Below are positions 17,879-27,185 of a DNA stretch of 64,000 nucleotides, piece by piece. Below the pieces are notes generated by a model. That model saw only the letters and a program-made list of their open reading frames with translations, made no database searches and was not told where the DNA came from. Location: assembly GCF_002201515.1 (NCBI RefSeq), contig NZ_CP021421.1, forward strand, positions 2,480,001-2,544,000, written 5' to 3'. Source of the stretch: Muribaculum intestinale. GTDB taxonomy: Bacteria; Bacteroidota; Bacteroidia; Bacteroidales; Muribaculaceae. Made by a program: the position numbers and the translations under genes. Every line of letters starts with the position of its first letter. Within the stretch, counting starts at the first letter, position 1.

Positions 17879-20800
17879 TCAGTCGCGCTCGATGCCGGCA
17901 ATCTTCTCCTGCATGCGATCCATTTTTTCCTGGTGGAGCACCTTTTTGTATTCAAATGGAATGACCTTGATAAACTGGTCGACATACTGCTGCCAGTTGT
18001 CGAGCATCATTCCGGCGAGTGGTGAGCGTGTGTGCTTGTAGTGGTTGCCAATCAGACGGTACAGTTCGCGGTTGTCGGCCATATCTTCGATGAGCGACAG
18101 CTCGACCATCTCCATGTTGCAGAAGTAGTCAAAATTGCCATCAGGATTCCATACGTAAGCAATGCCTCCGCTCATGCCGGCGGCAAAGTTACGCCCTGTC
18201 GAGCCGAGCACTACAGTACGTCCTCCGGTCATGTATTCGCAGCAATGATCGCCTACACCTTCCACTACGGCGATTGCGCCCGAGTTGCGCACACAGAATC
18301 GTTCGCCTACACGTCCGTTGATGTATATTTCGCCTGAGGTGGCTCCGTAGAGCAATGTGTTTCCGGCGATTATATTGTCCTGTGGCAGGAATTTAGCTCC
18401 TGTCGGCGGCACTATTACAATGCGTCCGCCTGACAGTCCCTTGCCTACATAATCGTTGGCGTCTCCCTCAAGCCTGAATGATATGCCGTGGGCGAGAAAT
18501 GCGCCGAACGACTGACCTGCCGAGCCGTGGAACGTGCATGATATTGTTCCGTCGGACAGACCGGCGTTGCCATACTTTCTTGCAATCACGCCCGAGAGCA
18601 TGGCGCCTACAGAGCGGTCAGTATTGTGTATGGGGAACTCGAGTTCGACAGGCATACCCGACTCAATGGCAGGATATGCTCTGGAAATCAGTTCACGGTC
18701 GAGTACATGGTCGATGTCGTGCTTCTGGGGCACGACATTGATTATGGCGTTGACCTTGGCTTCCGACGGCATGTAGAGCAGACGCGAGAAGTCGAGGTGG
18801 GATGTCTTTGGTGTGGTATAGTCGGCCTTGACGCATAGCATGTCGGTGCGTCCGATTACTTCGTCGAGCGAGCGGACGCCAATCTCTGCCAGAGTCTCCC
18901 TGATTTCACGTGCAAGGAAACGGAAGAAGTTGACCACATACTCCGAGCGGCCGACAAAGCGTCGGCGCAGTTCCTCATTTTGTGTGGCTACACCTACAGG
19001 GCATGTGTTGAGATGACATTTGCGCATCATCACGCATCCAAGCACAATCAGCGCGCTTGTGGCGAATCCGTATTCTTCGGCTCCGAGCATAGCCATTGCG
19101 ATGACGTCGCGCGCTGTCTTCAGCTGACCGTCGGCCTGGAGCTTTACCTGTCCGCGGAGATTGTTGAGCACAAGGGTCTGCTGGGTTTCAGCCAATCCGA
19201 TTTCCACAGGCAGACCGGCATATCTGATTGAGCTGGCGGGAGACGCACCGGTGCCTCCGTCGCTGCCCGAGATGGTTATCAGGTCGCTCTTGGCCTTGGC
19301 GACACCGGCGGCTATAGTGCCGACACCGCTCTCGCTTACCAGTTTGACGCTCACAGCAGCCTGAGGATTGACATTTTTCAGGTCGAAGATAAGCTGGGCA
19401 AGGTCCTCGATGGAATAGATGTCGTGGTGGGGCGGGGGAGATATGAGCGATATGCCGGGTATAGAGTGGCGTGTACGGGCAATAATTTTGTCGACCTTGA
19501 AGCCCGGCAACTGGCCGCCTTCGCCGGGTTTCGCGCCCTGAGCTATCTTAATCTGTATCTCGTCGGCATTGACAAGGTATTCGGCAGTAACACCGAAACG
19601 TCCGGATGCCACCTGCTTGATGGCTGAACGTGCCGACGAACCATCCTCACGTGGCTTGAATCGCTCCGGGTCTTCTCCACCTTCGCCGGTATTGGAGCGT
19701 GCTCCGATGGCGTTCATGGCTATACCGAGCGCTTCATGGGCCTCGCGTGAGATTGACCCGAACGACATGGCCCCTGTAACGAACCGACGCATAATCGCTT
19801 CCTCCGGCTCGACCTCTTCAACAGGCACAGGTGAGCCTTTGCGAAACTCGAGGAAGTCGCGTATGAATATGGGCGCCGGCTTATTGTCGACGATTGAGGT
19901 GAATTCCTTAAATTTCTTATAGCTTCCCAGACGTGTGGCAATCTGCAGTGTGGCTATGGCTTCGGGAGTCCATGCGTGGCTTTCGCCATCCTTGCGGAAT
20001 GCGTATTGTCCGATATGGCGCAGCGGCTCGTCGGGGTCGCTTTCTCCGGTATATGCTGCGGTATGGGTGGCAAGTATCTCGTGGGTCAGGTCGGCAAGGT
20101 CTATACCTCCGATTTTGCTTACGGTAGAACCGAAATATCTGCGTGTCAGCTCCTCCGAGATGCCGATTGCCTCAAACAGCTGTGCTCCTTTATACGAAGT
20201 GAGGGTAGATATGCCCATTTTTGACATTACTTTGAGCAGACCTTTGTCGACAGCCTTGATGAAGTTCTTTTCGGCGGTGTGGAAGTCGAGCTGCAGCTCT
20301 TTGCGTTCTACCAGGTCGTTGATGACGGCGAACGCAAGGTAGGGATTTACGGCACTGGCTCCGTAGCCTGAGAGCAGAGCGAAGTGCATTACCTCGCGTG
20401 CACCGGCTGTCTCGATTATAAGCGCAGTCTGTAAGCGTTTTTTTCTGTCAATCAGATGGTGATGAACCGCCGAAGTGGCGAGCAGCGACGGTATCGGGGC
20501 ATTATCCCGGTCGACGCCGCGGTCGGAGAGCACGATATAGTTGCAGCCTTCGTCGACGGCCTGCTCGGCTTCGTTGCAAAGACGCTCGATGGCATCCTCC
20601 AGACCTTGGGCTCCATCTTTGACCGGGAATGTCATTGCGAGTTTGCGAGTGTTGAATCCCTTGTAGCGCAGATTGCAGAGTATGTCGAGCTCGCGATTGG
20701 TGATGATGGGGCGCTTCAAGAGCACCATCTTGCACAGTTCGGGCGACAGCTCAAAGAGGTTGAGATTTATGGCTCCGATGTAGCTGTCGAGACTCATCAC

Positions 20801-22387
20801 GAGCTCTTCGCGGAGCGGGTCGATAGGCGGGTTTGTGACTTGGGCAAAGTGCTGGCGGAAGTAGTTGAAGAGAATCTGCGGCTCACGGCTCAGTACTGCC
20901 AAAGGTGTGTCGCAGCCCATAGAGTTGACCGGCTCTTTTGCATCAGCAGCCATCGGAGTCATTATCTTTTCGATATCTTCGCGATGGTATGAGAATGCCT
21001 TAAGCTGTCTGTGGAAGTCGGCTACCGTGTTCTCCACCTTTCTGCCGGTGGTAATCTTGTCGAGTATGATGCGGTTGCGTTGCAGCCAGTCTCGGTAAGG
21101 GAATTCTCCGGCAAGTTTTTCCTTGAGTTCAGGGTCATAATATATCTCTCCCTTCTCCATGTCGACCATCAGCATCTTGCCGGGGCGCAGGCGTCCTTTC
21201 TCCTTCACTTCCGATGCTTCGAACGGAAGCACTCCTATCTCCGACGCCACTACCATAGTGCCGTTGTTGGTAATCAGATAGCGTGCCGGGCGCAGGCCGT
21301 TTCGGTCAAGCATGCCACCGGCATAGCGTCCGTCGCTGAAGAGCAGTGTGGCCGGACCGTCCCATGCCTCCATGAGGATTGAGTGATATTCATAGAATGC
21401 CTTCAGCTCCGGTGATATGGGGTTGCGATCGTTGAATGACTCCGGCACAAGCATTGCAAGGGCGTGGGGGAGCGACATGCCCGACATGACGAAGTACTCA
21501 AGTACGTTGTCGAGCGAGGCCGAGTCGCTCATGCCCGGCTGTATGATAGGAGTTACGTCGTTGTCGCCCAGCACAGCGGGATGCAGCACACACTCGCGGG
21601 CTTTCATCCACATGCGGTTGCCCTGTATGGTATTGATTTCACCGTTGTGACCGAGCATTCTGAACGGCTGTGCCAGTGCCCATGTCGGAAAAGTGTTGGT
21701 GGAGAAGCGCGAATGTACAAGCGCCATCCCGGTGGTGAAATGCGGATTCATCAGGTCGGGGAAATAGTAGCGCAGTTGCAGACTCGACAGCATTCCTTTA
21801 TATACAATCACGCGCGATGACAAGCTCACGATATAAAATTGCTCCTTGTCGGGGATGTCAAGCGATGCGATTTTCTTCTCGATGCGTCGGCGCAGTATAT
21901 ACAGTCGAGGTTCCATCGGTTCGTCGCTGCTTTCGTCGGCGATGAATATCTGTCGTATGGCCGGCTCGGCTCCGCGGGCCACGATACCGAGCTGGTCGTT
22001 GTTGGTGGGGACATCGCGCACGGCTATGAGCGACAGTCCGGCCTCCATTGCTTCGCGTTCGATAATGTCGAGTATTGTCTGCTGTATGTACTCATCTTTC
22101 GGGAGAAACACAAGGCCGGTACCGTAGCGGCCCTTTTCGGGCACTGCGATTCCTTGCAGCAGAATAAACTCGTGAGGTATCTGTACCATTATGCCGGCTC
22201 CGTCGCCGGTCTTGGGGTCGGCGCCTTCGGCACCTCGGTGGACCATGTGCTCAAGCACCTGCAGTCCTTTTTCAACAAGCTGATGCGATTTTACGCCCTT
22301 GATATTGACGAGCAGTCCTACGCCGCAGGCGTCGTGCTCGTAGCGGCTGTCATATAGCCCTCTGGACGTTGGCAAACCTTTATGCAT
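17879..22387 (-). CDS. gltB: Glutamate synthase large subunit
   Basis: The 1502-aa protein matches the usual GltB length. The start MHKGLPTSRGLYDSRYEHDACG puts the glutaminase Cys at residue 22, after a propeptide. Then follow the class II amidotransferase domain, the central domain, the FMN/TIM-barrel synthase domain (SFGSISREAHEALGIAMN, ISGSDGGTGASPASS), the Fe-S cysteines CVMMRKCHLNTCPVG and the C-terminal beta-helix GXGXG domain (GGRIVIVPP, GGRTVVLGSTGRNFAAGMSGG). It works with gltD just downstream, and with the type III glutamine synthetase 101 bp upstream it completes the GS-GOGAT ammonia assimilation cycle. Confidence 0.97.
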   Translation of the reverse strand: MHKGLPTSRGLYDSRYEHDACGVGLLVNIKGVKSHQLVEKGLQVLEHMVHRGAEGADPKTGDGAGIMVQIPHEFILLQGIAVPEKGRYGTGLVFLPKDEYIQQTILDIIEREAMEAGLSLIAVRDVPTNNDQLGIVARGAEPAIRQIFIADESSDEPMEPRLYILRRRIEKKIASLDIPDKEQFYIVSLSSRVIVYKGMLSSLQLRYYFPDLMNPHFTTGMALVHSRFSTNTFPTWALAQPFRMLGHNGEINTIQGNRMWMKARECVLHPAVLGDNDVTPIIQPGMSDSASLDNVLEYFVMSGMSLPHALAMLVPESFNDRNPISPELKAFYEYHSILMEAWDGPATLLFSDGRYAGGMLDRNGLRPARYLITNNGTMVVASEIGVLPFEASEVKEKGRLRPGKMLMVDMEKGEIYYDPELKEKLAGEFPYRDWLQRNRIILDKITTGRKVENTVADFHRQLKAFSYHREDIEKIMTPMAADAKEPVNSMGCDTPLAVLSREPQILFNYFRQHFAQVTNPPIDPLREELVMSLDSYIGAINLNLFELSPELCKMVLLKRPIITNRELDILCNLRYKGFNTRKLAMTFPVKDGAQGLEDAIERLCNEAEQAVDEGCNYIVLSDRGVDRDNAPIPSLLATSAVHHHLIDRKKRLQTALIIETAGAREVMHFALLSGYGASAVNPYLAFAVINDLVERKELQLDFHTAEKNFIKAVDKGLLKVMSKMGISTLTSYKGAQLFEAIGISEELTRRYFGSTVSKIGGIDLADLTHEILATHTAAYTGESDPDEPLRHIGQYAFRKDGESHAWTPEAIATLQIATRLGSYKKFKEFTSIVDNKPAPIFIRDFLEFRKGSPVPVEEVEPEEAIMRRFVTGAMSFGSISREAHEALGIAMNAIGARSNTGEGGEDPERFKPREDGSSARSAIKQVASGRFGVTAEYLVNADEIQIKIAQGAKPGEGGQLPGFKVDKIIARTRHSIPGISLISPPPHHDIYSIEDLAQLIFDLKNVNPQAAVSVKLVSESGVGTIAAGVAKAKSDLITISGSDGGTGASPASSIRYAGLPVEIGLAETQQTLVLNNLRGQVKLQADGQLKTARDVIAMAMLGAEEYGFATSALIVLGCVMMRKCHLNTCPVGVATQNEELRRRFVGRSEYVVNFFRFLAREIRETLAEIGVRSLDEVIGRTDMLCVKADYTTPKTSHLDFSRLLYMPSEAKVNAIINVVPQKHDIDHVLDRELISRAYPAIESGMPVELEFPIHNTDRSVGAMLSGVIARKYGNAGLSDGTISCTFHGSAGQSFGAFLAHGISFRLEGDANDYVGKGLSGGRIVIVPPTGAKFLPQDNIIAGNTLLYGATSGEIYINGRVGERFCVRNSGAIAVVEGVGDHCCEYMTGGRTVVLGSTGRNFAAGMSGGIAYVWNPDGNFDYFCNMEMVELSLIEDMADNRELYRLIGNHYKHTRSPLAGMMLDNWQQYVDQFIKVIPFEYKKVLHQEKMDRMQEKIAGIERD

Positions 22388-22440
22388 ATCTTTTTTCTTA
22401 AAAAACTTTCCTTAATGAGGTAGGAGAGAAGAGAAGAGAA

Positions 22441-22463
22441 GGGGGCGGCGTAATGCCGCCTCC
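22441..22463 (-). terminator. GC-rich hairpin between glnA and gltB
   Basis: A 9-bp stem with one G-T pair (22441-22449 with 22455-22463, loop GTAAT) lies 26 bp after the glnA stop on the minus strand and is followed by pyrimidine-rich CTTCTCTTCTC rather than a pure T run. Partial termination, setting different glnA and gltBD levels, is possible. Confidence 0.5.
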
Positions 22464-22488
22464 ATTCATGTATGTGTATATGTCCGGT

Positions 22489-24678
22489 TTAGCGGATAAA
22501 GAGCAGTTCGCGGTACTTGGGCAGTGGCCACATTTCGTCATCAACCATCAGCTCGAGCTTGTCGATGTGATAGCGGATGACATCCATGCAGGGGAGCACA
22601 TTATCGTGGTATGCGATGGCTTTTTCCCTCTCGTCATCAATCTTGTTTGCGGCTTTGCGGGCATTGACCATCTTTTTCACCTCTTCCATGATTGTGGCCA
22701 TGTGGGTTGATATGCGTTCGATGGTGTCGAGATCCATTGCGGCGAGCTTGTCGCCCTTTTCGTTGGGGAATAGAGTCTTGAGTTTGAACACATTGTCGGT
22801 GAGTACAGACTGGTAGCGGATTGCCACGGGTATTACATGGTTGATGGCGAGGTCGCCGAGTACGCGGGCTTCAATCTGGAGTTTCTTGGTATACATCTCC
22901 CACTTCACCTCGTTGCGTGCCTCGAGCTCGAGCTTGGTGAATACTCCGGTCTTGCTGAACATCTCGATGCTTGAGGGTGAAAGATATGCGTCGAAAATCT
23001 TTGGTGCCGATGTCTCGCAGTCGAGGCCTCGGCGGCCGGCTTCTTCCTTCCATTCGTCGGAGTATCCGTTGCCGTCGAAATGTATAGCCTTTGACTCGCG
23101 CAGTATCTCTTTTACCTCGGCAAGGAGAGCGTGGTCGAGACCTTCGCCGGCGGCGATGCGTGCGTCGACTTTTGTCTTGAAGTCCATCAGTTGCTCGGCT
23201 ATGGCGGCATTGAGTGCAATCATGGCCGAGGCACAGTTGGCCGACGAGCCTACTGCACGGAATTCGAAGCGGTTGCCGGTAAAGGCAAATGGCGACGTGC
23301 GGTTGCGGTCGGTGTTGTCGACCATGATTTCGGGAATCTGGTCTACGTTGATTTTCAAGCCCTTTTTCCCTGCCAGTTCTATGAGATCGTCGGAGTCGCT
23401 TTTTTCGAGTTTGTCGAATATTTCTGACAGCTGTGAGCCGAGGAATATGGATATGATAGCCGGGGGCGCCTCATTGGCTCCAAGACGGTGGGCGTTTGTA
23501 GCCGACATAATCGAGGCTTTCAACAGCCCGTTGTGGCGATGTACCGCCGCCATTGTATTGGCCACGAATGTTATAAACTGCAGATTATCTTTTGGGGTCT
23601 TGCCGGGAGCGTATAGCAGCACACCTTTGTCAGTGCCAAGGCTCCAGTTGTTGTGCTTGCCCGAGCCGTTGATGCCTGCGAATGGCTTCTCATGGAGGAG
23701 TACACGGAAATTGTGGCGGCGTGCCACCTCTGCGATGAGCGACATCAGCAGTAGATTGTGGTCGTTGGCAAGATTGGTCTCCTCAAATATGGGGGCAAGC
23801 TCAAACTGGTTGGGGGCTACCTCGTTGTGGCGGGTCTTGGCGGGAATGCCGAGTTTGTGGCACTCGATTTCAAGGTCGAGCATGAAGGATTCGACACGTG
23901 AGGGTATGGCACCGAAATAGTGATCTTCGAGCTGTTGGTTTTTGGCGCTTTCATGTCCCATGAGAGTGCGACCGGTCATCACCAGGTCGGGACGTGCACT
24001 GTAGAGAGCCTCGTCGACGAGGAAGTATTCCTGCTCCCATCCCAGAAACGAGTTGACATGCTTTACCTCGGGGTCGAAATATCGGGCTACGGCTGTGGCG
24101 GCCTTGTCAACGCTGTTGAGGGCTCGTAGCAGAGGTGTCTTGTAGTCGAGCGATTCGCCGGTATAGGCGATGAAGATTGTCGGGATACAGAGAGTCTTGT
24201 CGAGGATGAACGCAGGCGACGATATGTCCCAGGCCGAATAACCTCGTGCCTCGAATGTGTTGCGTATACCTCCATTGGGGAAGCTCGATGCGTCGGGCTC
24301 CTGTTGTACAAGTAGCTTGCCGGTGAATTCCTCGACCATGCCGCCTTTGCCGTCGTGCTCAACGAAAGCATCGTGCTTTTCTGCGGTGCCGTCGGTCAGT
24401 GGATGGAACCAATGGGTGTAGTGGCGCGCACCGTTGTCAATGGCCCACTGCTTCATGCCTGCGGCCACACTGTCGGCGACTTCGCGAGACAAGGTCTTTT
24501 TGTTGTCGATAGCATCGACAAGTGCATCATAGGTTTTCTTGGGAAGATACTCAAACATCTTCTGACGGTTGAAGACGTATTTTCCGTAATACTCTGTCGG
24601 ACGCTCTTTGGGAGTTTCCACAGGTATGGCTTTACGGTCAAAAGCCTCTTCCACTACTTTAAATCTCAACTTTGACAT
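22489..24678 (-). CDS. glnA: Type III glutamine synthetase
   Basis: At 729 aa this is the large GSIII form first characterised in Bacteroides fragilis, not the roughly 450-aa GSI. Characteristic stretches are HYTHWFHPLTDGTAEKHDAF, the Glu-rich metal region LGWEQEYFLVD, TRHNEVAPNQFELAPIFE and the ATP/glutamate-binding part GINGSGKHNNWSLGT. It condenses ammonia, glutamate and ATP to glutamine in the cytosol. It sits between dapL (36 bp upstream) and gltB, so glutamine made here can feed GltBD and PurF, all encoded on the same strand. Confidence 0.96.
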   Translation of the reverse strand: MSKLRFKVVEEAFDRKAIPVETPKERPTEYYGKYVFNRQKMFEYLPKKTYDALVDAIDNKKTLSREVADSVAAGMKQWAIDNGARHYTHWFHPLTDGTAEKHDAFVEHDGKGGMVEEFTGKLLVQQEPDASSFPNGGIRNTFEARGYSAWDISSPAFILDKTLCIPTIFIAYTGESLDYKTPLLRALNSVDKAATAVARYFDPEVKHVNSFLGWEQEYFLVDEALYSARPDLVMTGRTLMGHESAKNQQLEDHYFGAIPSRVESFMLDLEIECHKLGIPAKTRHNEVAPNQFELAPIFEETNLANDHNLLLMSLIAEVARRHNFRVLLHEKPFAGINGSGKHNNWSLGTDKGVLLYAPGKTPKDNLQFITFVANTMAAVHRHNGLLKASIMSATNAHRLGANEAPPAIISIFLGSQLSEIFDKLEKSDSDDLIELAGKKGLKINVDQIPEIMVDNTDRNRTSPFAFTGNRFEFRAVGSSANCASAMIALNAAIAEQLMDFKTKVDARIAAGEGLDHALLAEVKEILRESKAIHFDGNGYSDEWKEEAGRRGLDCETSAPKIFDAYLSPSSIEMFSKTGVFTKLELEARNEVKWEMYTKKLQIEARVLGDLAINHVIPVAIRYQSVLTDNVFKLKTLFPNEKGDKLAAMDLDTIERISTHMATIMEEVKKMVNARKAANKIDDEREKAIAYHDNVLPCMDVIRYHIDKLELMVDDEMWPLPKYRELLFIR

Positions 24679-24714
24679 AACACTTTGAATATATGATTAT
24701 TAGTTGGTTTGTAT

Positions 24715-25953
24715 CTATTCATTTACAGAAAGCTGGCGCATCCGCTCCACCGCACGCACTGTGTCCTCGTAGCGGCCGAATGCAGTGAGTCTGAAATATC
24801 CTTCGCCTGATGGGCCGAAGCCTGAGCCGGGGGTACCGGCCACATGGCAATGGTTGAGAAGAAAATCGAAAAATTCCCATGATGACATGCTGTCGGGAGT
24901 GCGGAGCCATATGTATGGAGCGTCAATACCTCCCCATACATGCAGTCCCATCTGCTCAAGGCCTTCGCGCAATATCCTTGCGTTGCGCATGTAGTAGGCT
25001 ATTGTGTCTGCTACCTGTCGGTGTCCTTCGGGAGTATAGAGGGCCTCGGCTGCACGCTGTATAATGTAGCTCGCACCGTTGAATTTTGTAGATTGCCGGC
25101 GTAGCCATAGGCTGTTGAGACTCACAATGGTACCATCTTCCGCTACACCTTTCAGTTCTTTAGGTACTACGGTGTATCCACATCTCAGCCCTGTGAATCC
25201 GGCGGTCTTGGAGAAACTGCGGAATTCGATGGCTACCTCGCGGGCACCCTCAATCTCATATATTGAATGGGGCACGTCGGGACTGGTTATATATGCCTCG
25301 TAGGCCGAATCAAATAATATAAGCGAACCGTGGGCACGTGCGTATTCAACCCATCTGGCGAGTTCATCGCGGGTAAGAGTCGTGCCTGTGGGATTGTTGG
25401 GGTAGCACAGGTAGATTACATCGGGACTGTCGGTCGGGAGAGCCGGTATGAATGCGTTTTCTGCTATACACGGCAGATAGCTTATGCGGCTCCAGCATCC
25501 GTCGGGGGTGGGTGTACCGGCACGTCCGGCCATTACATTTGTGTCGACATATACCGGATATACAGGGTCGGTGACGGCTACGCGGCATTCCGTAGAAATG
25601 ATATCACCTATGTTGCCTGTATCGCTTTTGGCACCATCGCTTACGAAAATCTCGTCGATATCCACGTTTACTCCACGCGACATATAGTCGCCTTCGGCTA
25701 TGGCCCGGCGTAGCCATTCATAACCCTGTTCGGGACCATATCCGTGAAATGTGGAGGGGTCGCTCTGGTCGTCGGCCGCTTTTTTCATTGCTTCAACGGC
25801 GGCCGGACATATCGGGCACGTTACATCGCCTATGCCCATACGGATTATATCCACATCGGGATTAGCCGTGGCGTAGGCCTTAAGTCGGCGGGCTACTTCG
25901 GTGAAAAGGTAGGTAGGCGCGAGCCGGTGGAAGTTATCGTTAATCCTTATCAT
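24715..25953 (-). CDS. dapL: LL-diaminopimelate aminotransferase
   Basis: The 412-aa PLP-dependent fold-type I aminotransferase has YPVYVDTNVMAGRAG, YLCYPNNPTGTTLTRDEL and the PLP-lysine motif SFSKTAGFTGLRCGYT. The N-terminus INDNFHRLAPTYLFTEVARR with RMGIGDVTCP is typical of DapL. The enzyme converts tetrahydrodipicolinate directly to LL-diaminopimelate using glutamate as amino donor, bypassing the acylase routes. The next enzyme, DapF, is encoded 36 bp upstream on the same strand, and the glutamate-making genes follow downstream. Confidence 0.95.
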   Translation of the reverse strand: MIRINDNFHRLAPTYLFTEVARRLKAYATANPDVDIIRMGIGDVTCPICPAAVEAMKKAADDQSDPSTFHGYGPEQGYEWLRRAIAEGDYMSRGVNVDIDEIFVSDGAKSDTGNIGDIISTECRVAVTDPVYPVYVDTNVMAGRAGTPTPDGCWSRISYLPCIAENAFIPALPTDSPDVIYLCYPNNPTGTTLTRDELARWVEYARAHGSLILFDSAYEAYITSPDVPHSIYEIEGAREVAIEFRSFSKTAGFTGLRCGYTVVPKELKGVAEDGTIVSLNSLWLRRQSTKFNGASYIIQRAAEALYTPEGHRQVADTIAYYMRNARILREGLEQMGLHVWGGIDAPYIWLRTPDSMSSWEFFDFLLNHCHVAGTPGSGFGPSGEGYFRLTAFGRYEDTVRAVERMRQLSVNE

Positions 25954-25989
25954 TGTTATCCCATTATTTGTCAGTCCCTGTATATTAAT

Positions 25990-26844
25990 CTATAGTAGTC
26001 GGCGGTAGGTGCCGTTGAATACGGTTTCGGCCGGTCCGGTCATGTACACATGTGAGTCGTCAGGATTCCATTCTATTTCGAGGTCGCCTCCGAGCAGATG
26101 TATTATGGCGTGGCGCTCCGTGAGCCGATTGAGTACACATGCCACAAGCGAGGCGCATGCTCCCGTGCCGCATGCCATTGTCTCGCCGCTGCCACGCTCC
26201 CACACGCGCATTCGCAATTCGGTGGTATTTACTACTTCGACAAACTCGATGTTTGCCCTGTCAGGCCATATGACATGGTGTTCGAGTTCCGGGCCAAGAA
26301 TTTCTACGGGGGCATTATCGGCAGAATCGACCAATATGACTCCATGAGGATTTCCCATTGATACGGCTGTAATCTTTACCGGACCTTGGGATGTAGGTAC
26401 ATTTTCGCTGACCATCCTGGGAGCATTGAATCTTACCGGGACTTCGACTGGAGCGGTCACGGGAATCCCCATGTCGACTGTGACAGATGTTATGTTGCCC
26501 TGACGGTCGGGGTGGAGACGTAATGTTTTTATTCCTGAAAGTGTCTCGAGAGTGACGGTTGTCTTGTCGGTCAGTCGGGATTCGTAGACATAGCGTCCGA
26601 CACAGCGGCTGCCGTTGCCGCACATTCGCGCTTCGGAGCCATCTGCATTAAAAATACGCATCTTGAAATCGGCACATTCCGAAGGACAGATGAGGATGAT
26701 TCCGTCGCCGCCTACACCTGTGTGGCGGTCGCTCATCTCGATGGCAAGCTGTGGCAGATTTTCCGGCACACGCTCCATACAGTCGATATATATGTAGTCG
26801 TTGCCTATGCCATGCATCTTGGTGAATGGAATCTCTTTTATCAT
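25990..26844 (-). CDS. dapF: Diaminopimelate epimerase
   Basis: The 284-aa protein has the two catalytic cysteines in ARMCGNGSRCVGRYV and MACGTGACASLVA, plus the N-terminal motif MHGIGNDYIYID. DapF interconverts LL- and meso-diaminopimelate for peptidoglycan and lysine. It heads the minus-strand cluster, with a promoter candidate 46-76 bp upstream, and is 36 bp from dapL, its pathway neighbour. Confidence 0.96.
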   Translation of the reverse strand: MIKEIPFTKMHGIGNDYIYIDCMERVPENLPQLAIEMSDRHTGVGGDGIILICPSECADFKMRIFNADGSEARMCGNGSRCVGRYVYESRLTDKTTVTLETLSGIKTLRLHPDRQGNITSVTVDMGIPVTAPVEVPVRFNAPRMVSENVPTSQGPVKITAVSMGNPHGVILVDSADNAPVEILGPELEHHVIWPDRANIEFVEVVNTTELRMRVWERGSGETMACGTGACASLVACVLNRLTERHAIIHLLGGDLEIEWNPDDSHVYMTGPAETVFNGTYRRLL

Positions 26845-26889
26845 AGGTTTAGAGATTGGTTGTAGGGGATTCGGCTCCCGTTACGTCTG

Positions 26890-26920
26890 CAAAATTAGTA
26901 ATTTCCGTTTTCTCTGCAAT
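26890..26920 (-). promoter_or_regulatory. Promoter of the dapF-dapL-glnA cluster
   Basis: On the minus strand TAATTTTG (26897-26890) matches the -7 consensus and ATTG (26920-26917) lies 19 bp upstream, a 3-of-4 match to TTTG. Predicted start near 26885 leaves a leader of about 40 nt. Confidence 0.5.
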
Positions 26921-27168
26921 AGGGAATGTGAAAAAATTTCGAAAAAACTTTAAATTTCTTGATATTATGAGTCTTTTTTGTGTTTGTGCTTGCAAAATGC
27001 TGTATATTTATGGGCGTTGGTGAAATTTTGCTATGATGCATTGTCGTGCGGGTGATATACTATGTTAACAGAGAGCCGACTCTTATGTCATACCTAATAT
27101 TATAATAAGGATAATAAACATTATTTAGTTTTTTTGTCTGATTGGGATGTTAATCCATGGAATTTGCG
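26921..27168. other. AT-rich divergent spacer between dapF and the DUF1846 gene
   Basis: No gene, tRNA or clear riboswitch fold is seen in this non-coding stretch. It holds A- and T-rich runs (for example 26931-26960) and separates the dapF promoter from the -7 box of the DUF1846 gene. Confidence 0.5.
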
Positions 27169-27176
27169 TAATTTTG
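27169..27176 (+). promoter_or_regulatory. -7 element just before the DUF1846 gene
   Basis: TAATTTTG fits the consensus exactly, but ends only 9 bp before the ATG at 27186, so the transcript would have almost no leader. TTTG at 27133-27136 is 32 bp away, too far for a standard -33 box. Confidence 0.35.
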
Positions 27177-27185
27177 TGTCCCGTT

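Noticed and set aside
22841-23920. 359-codon open frame on the plus strand
   Set aside because: It is antisense to type III glutamine synthetase and Ser/Arg-rich; not a gene.
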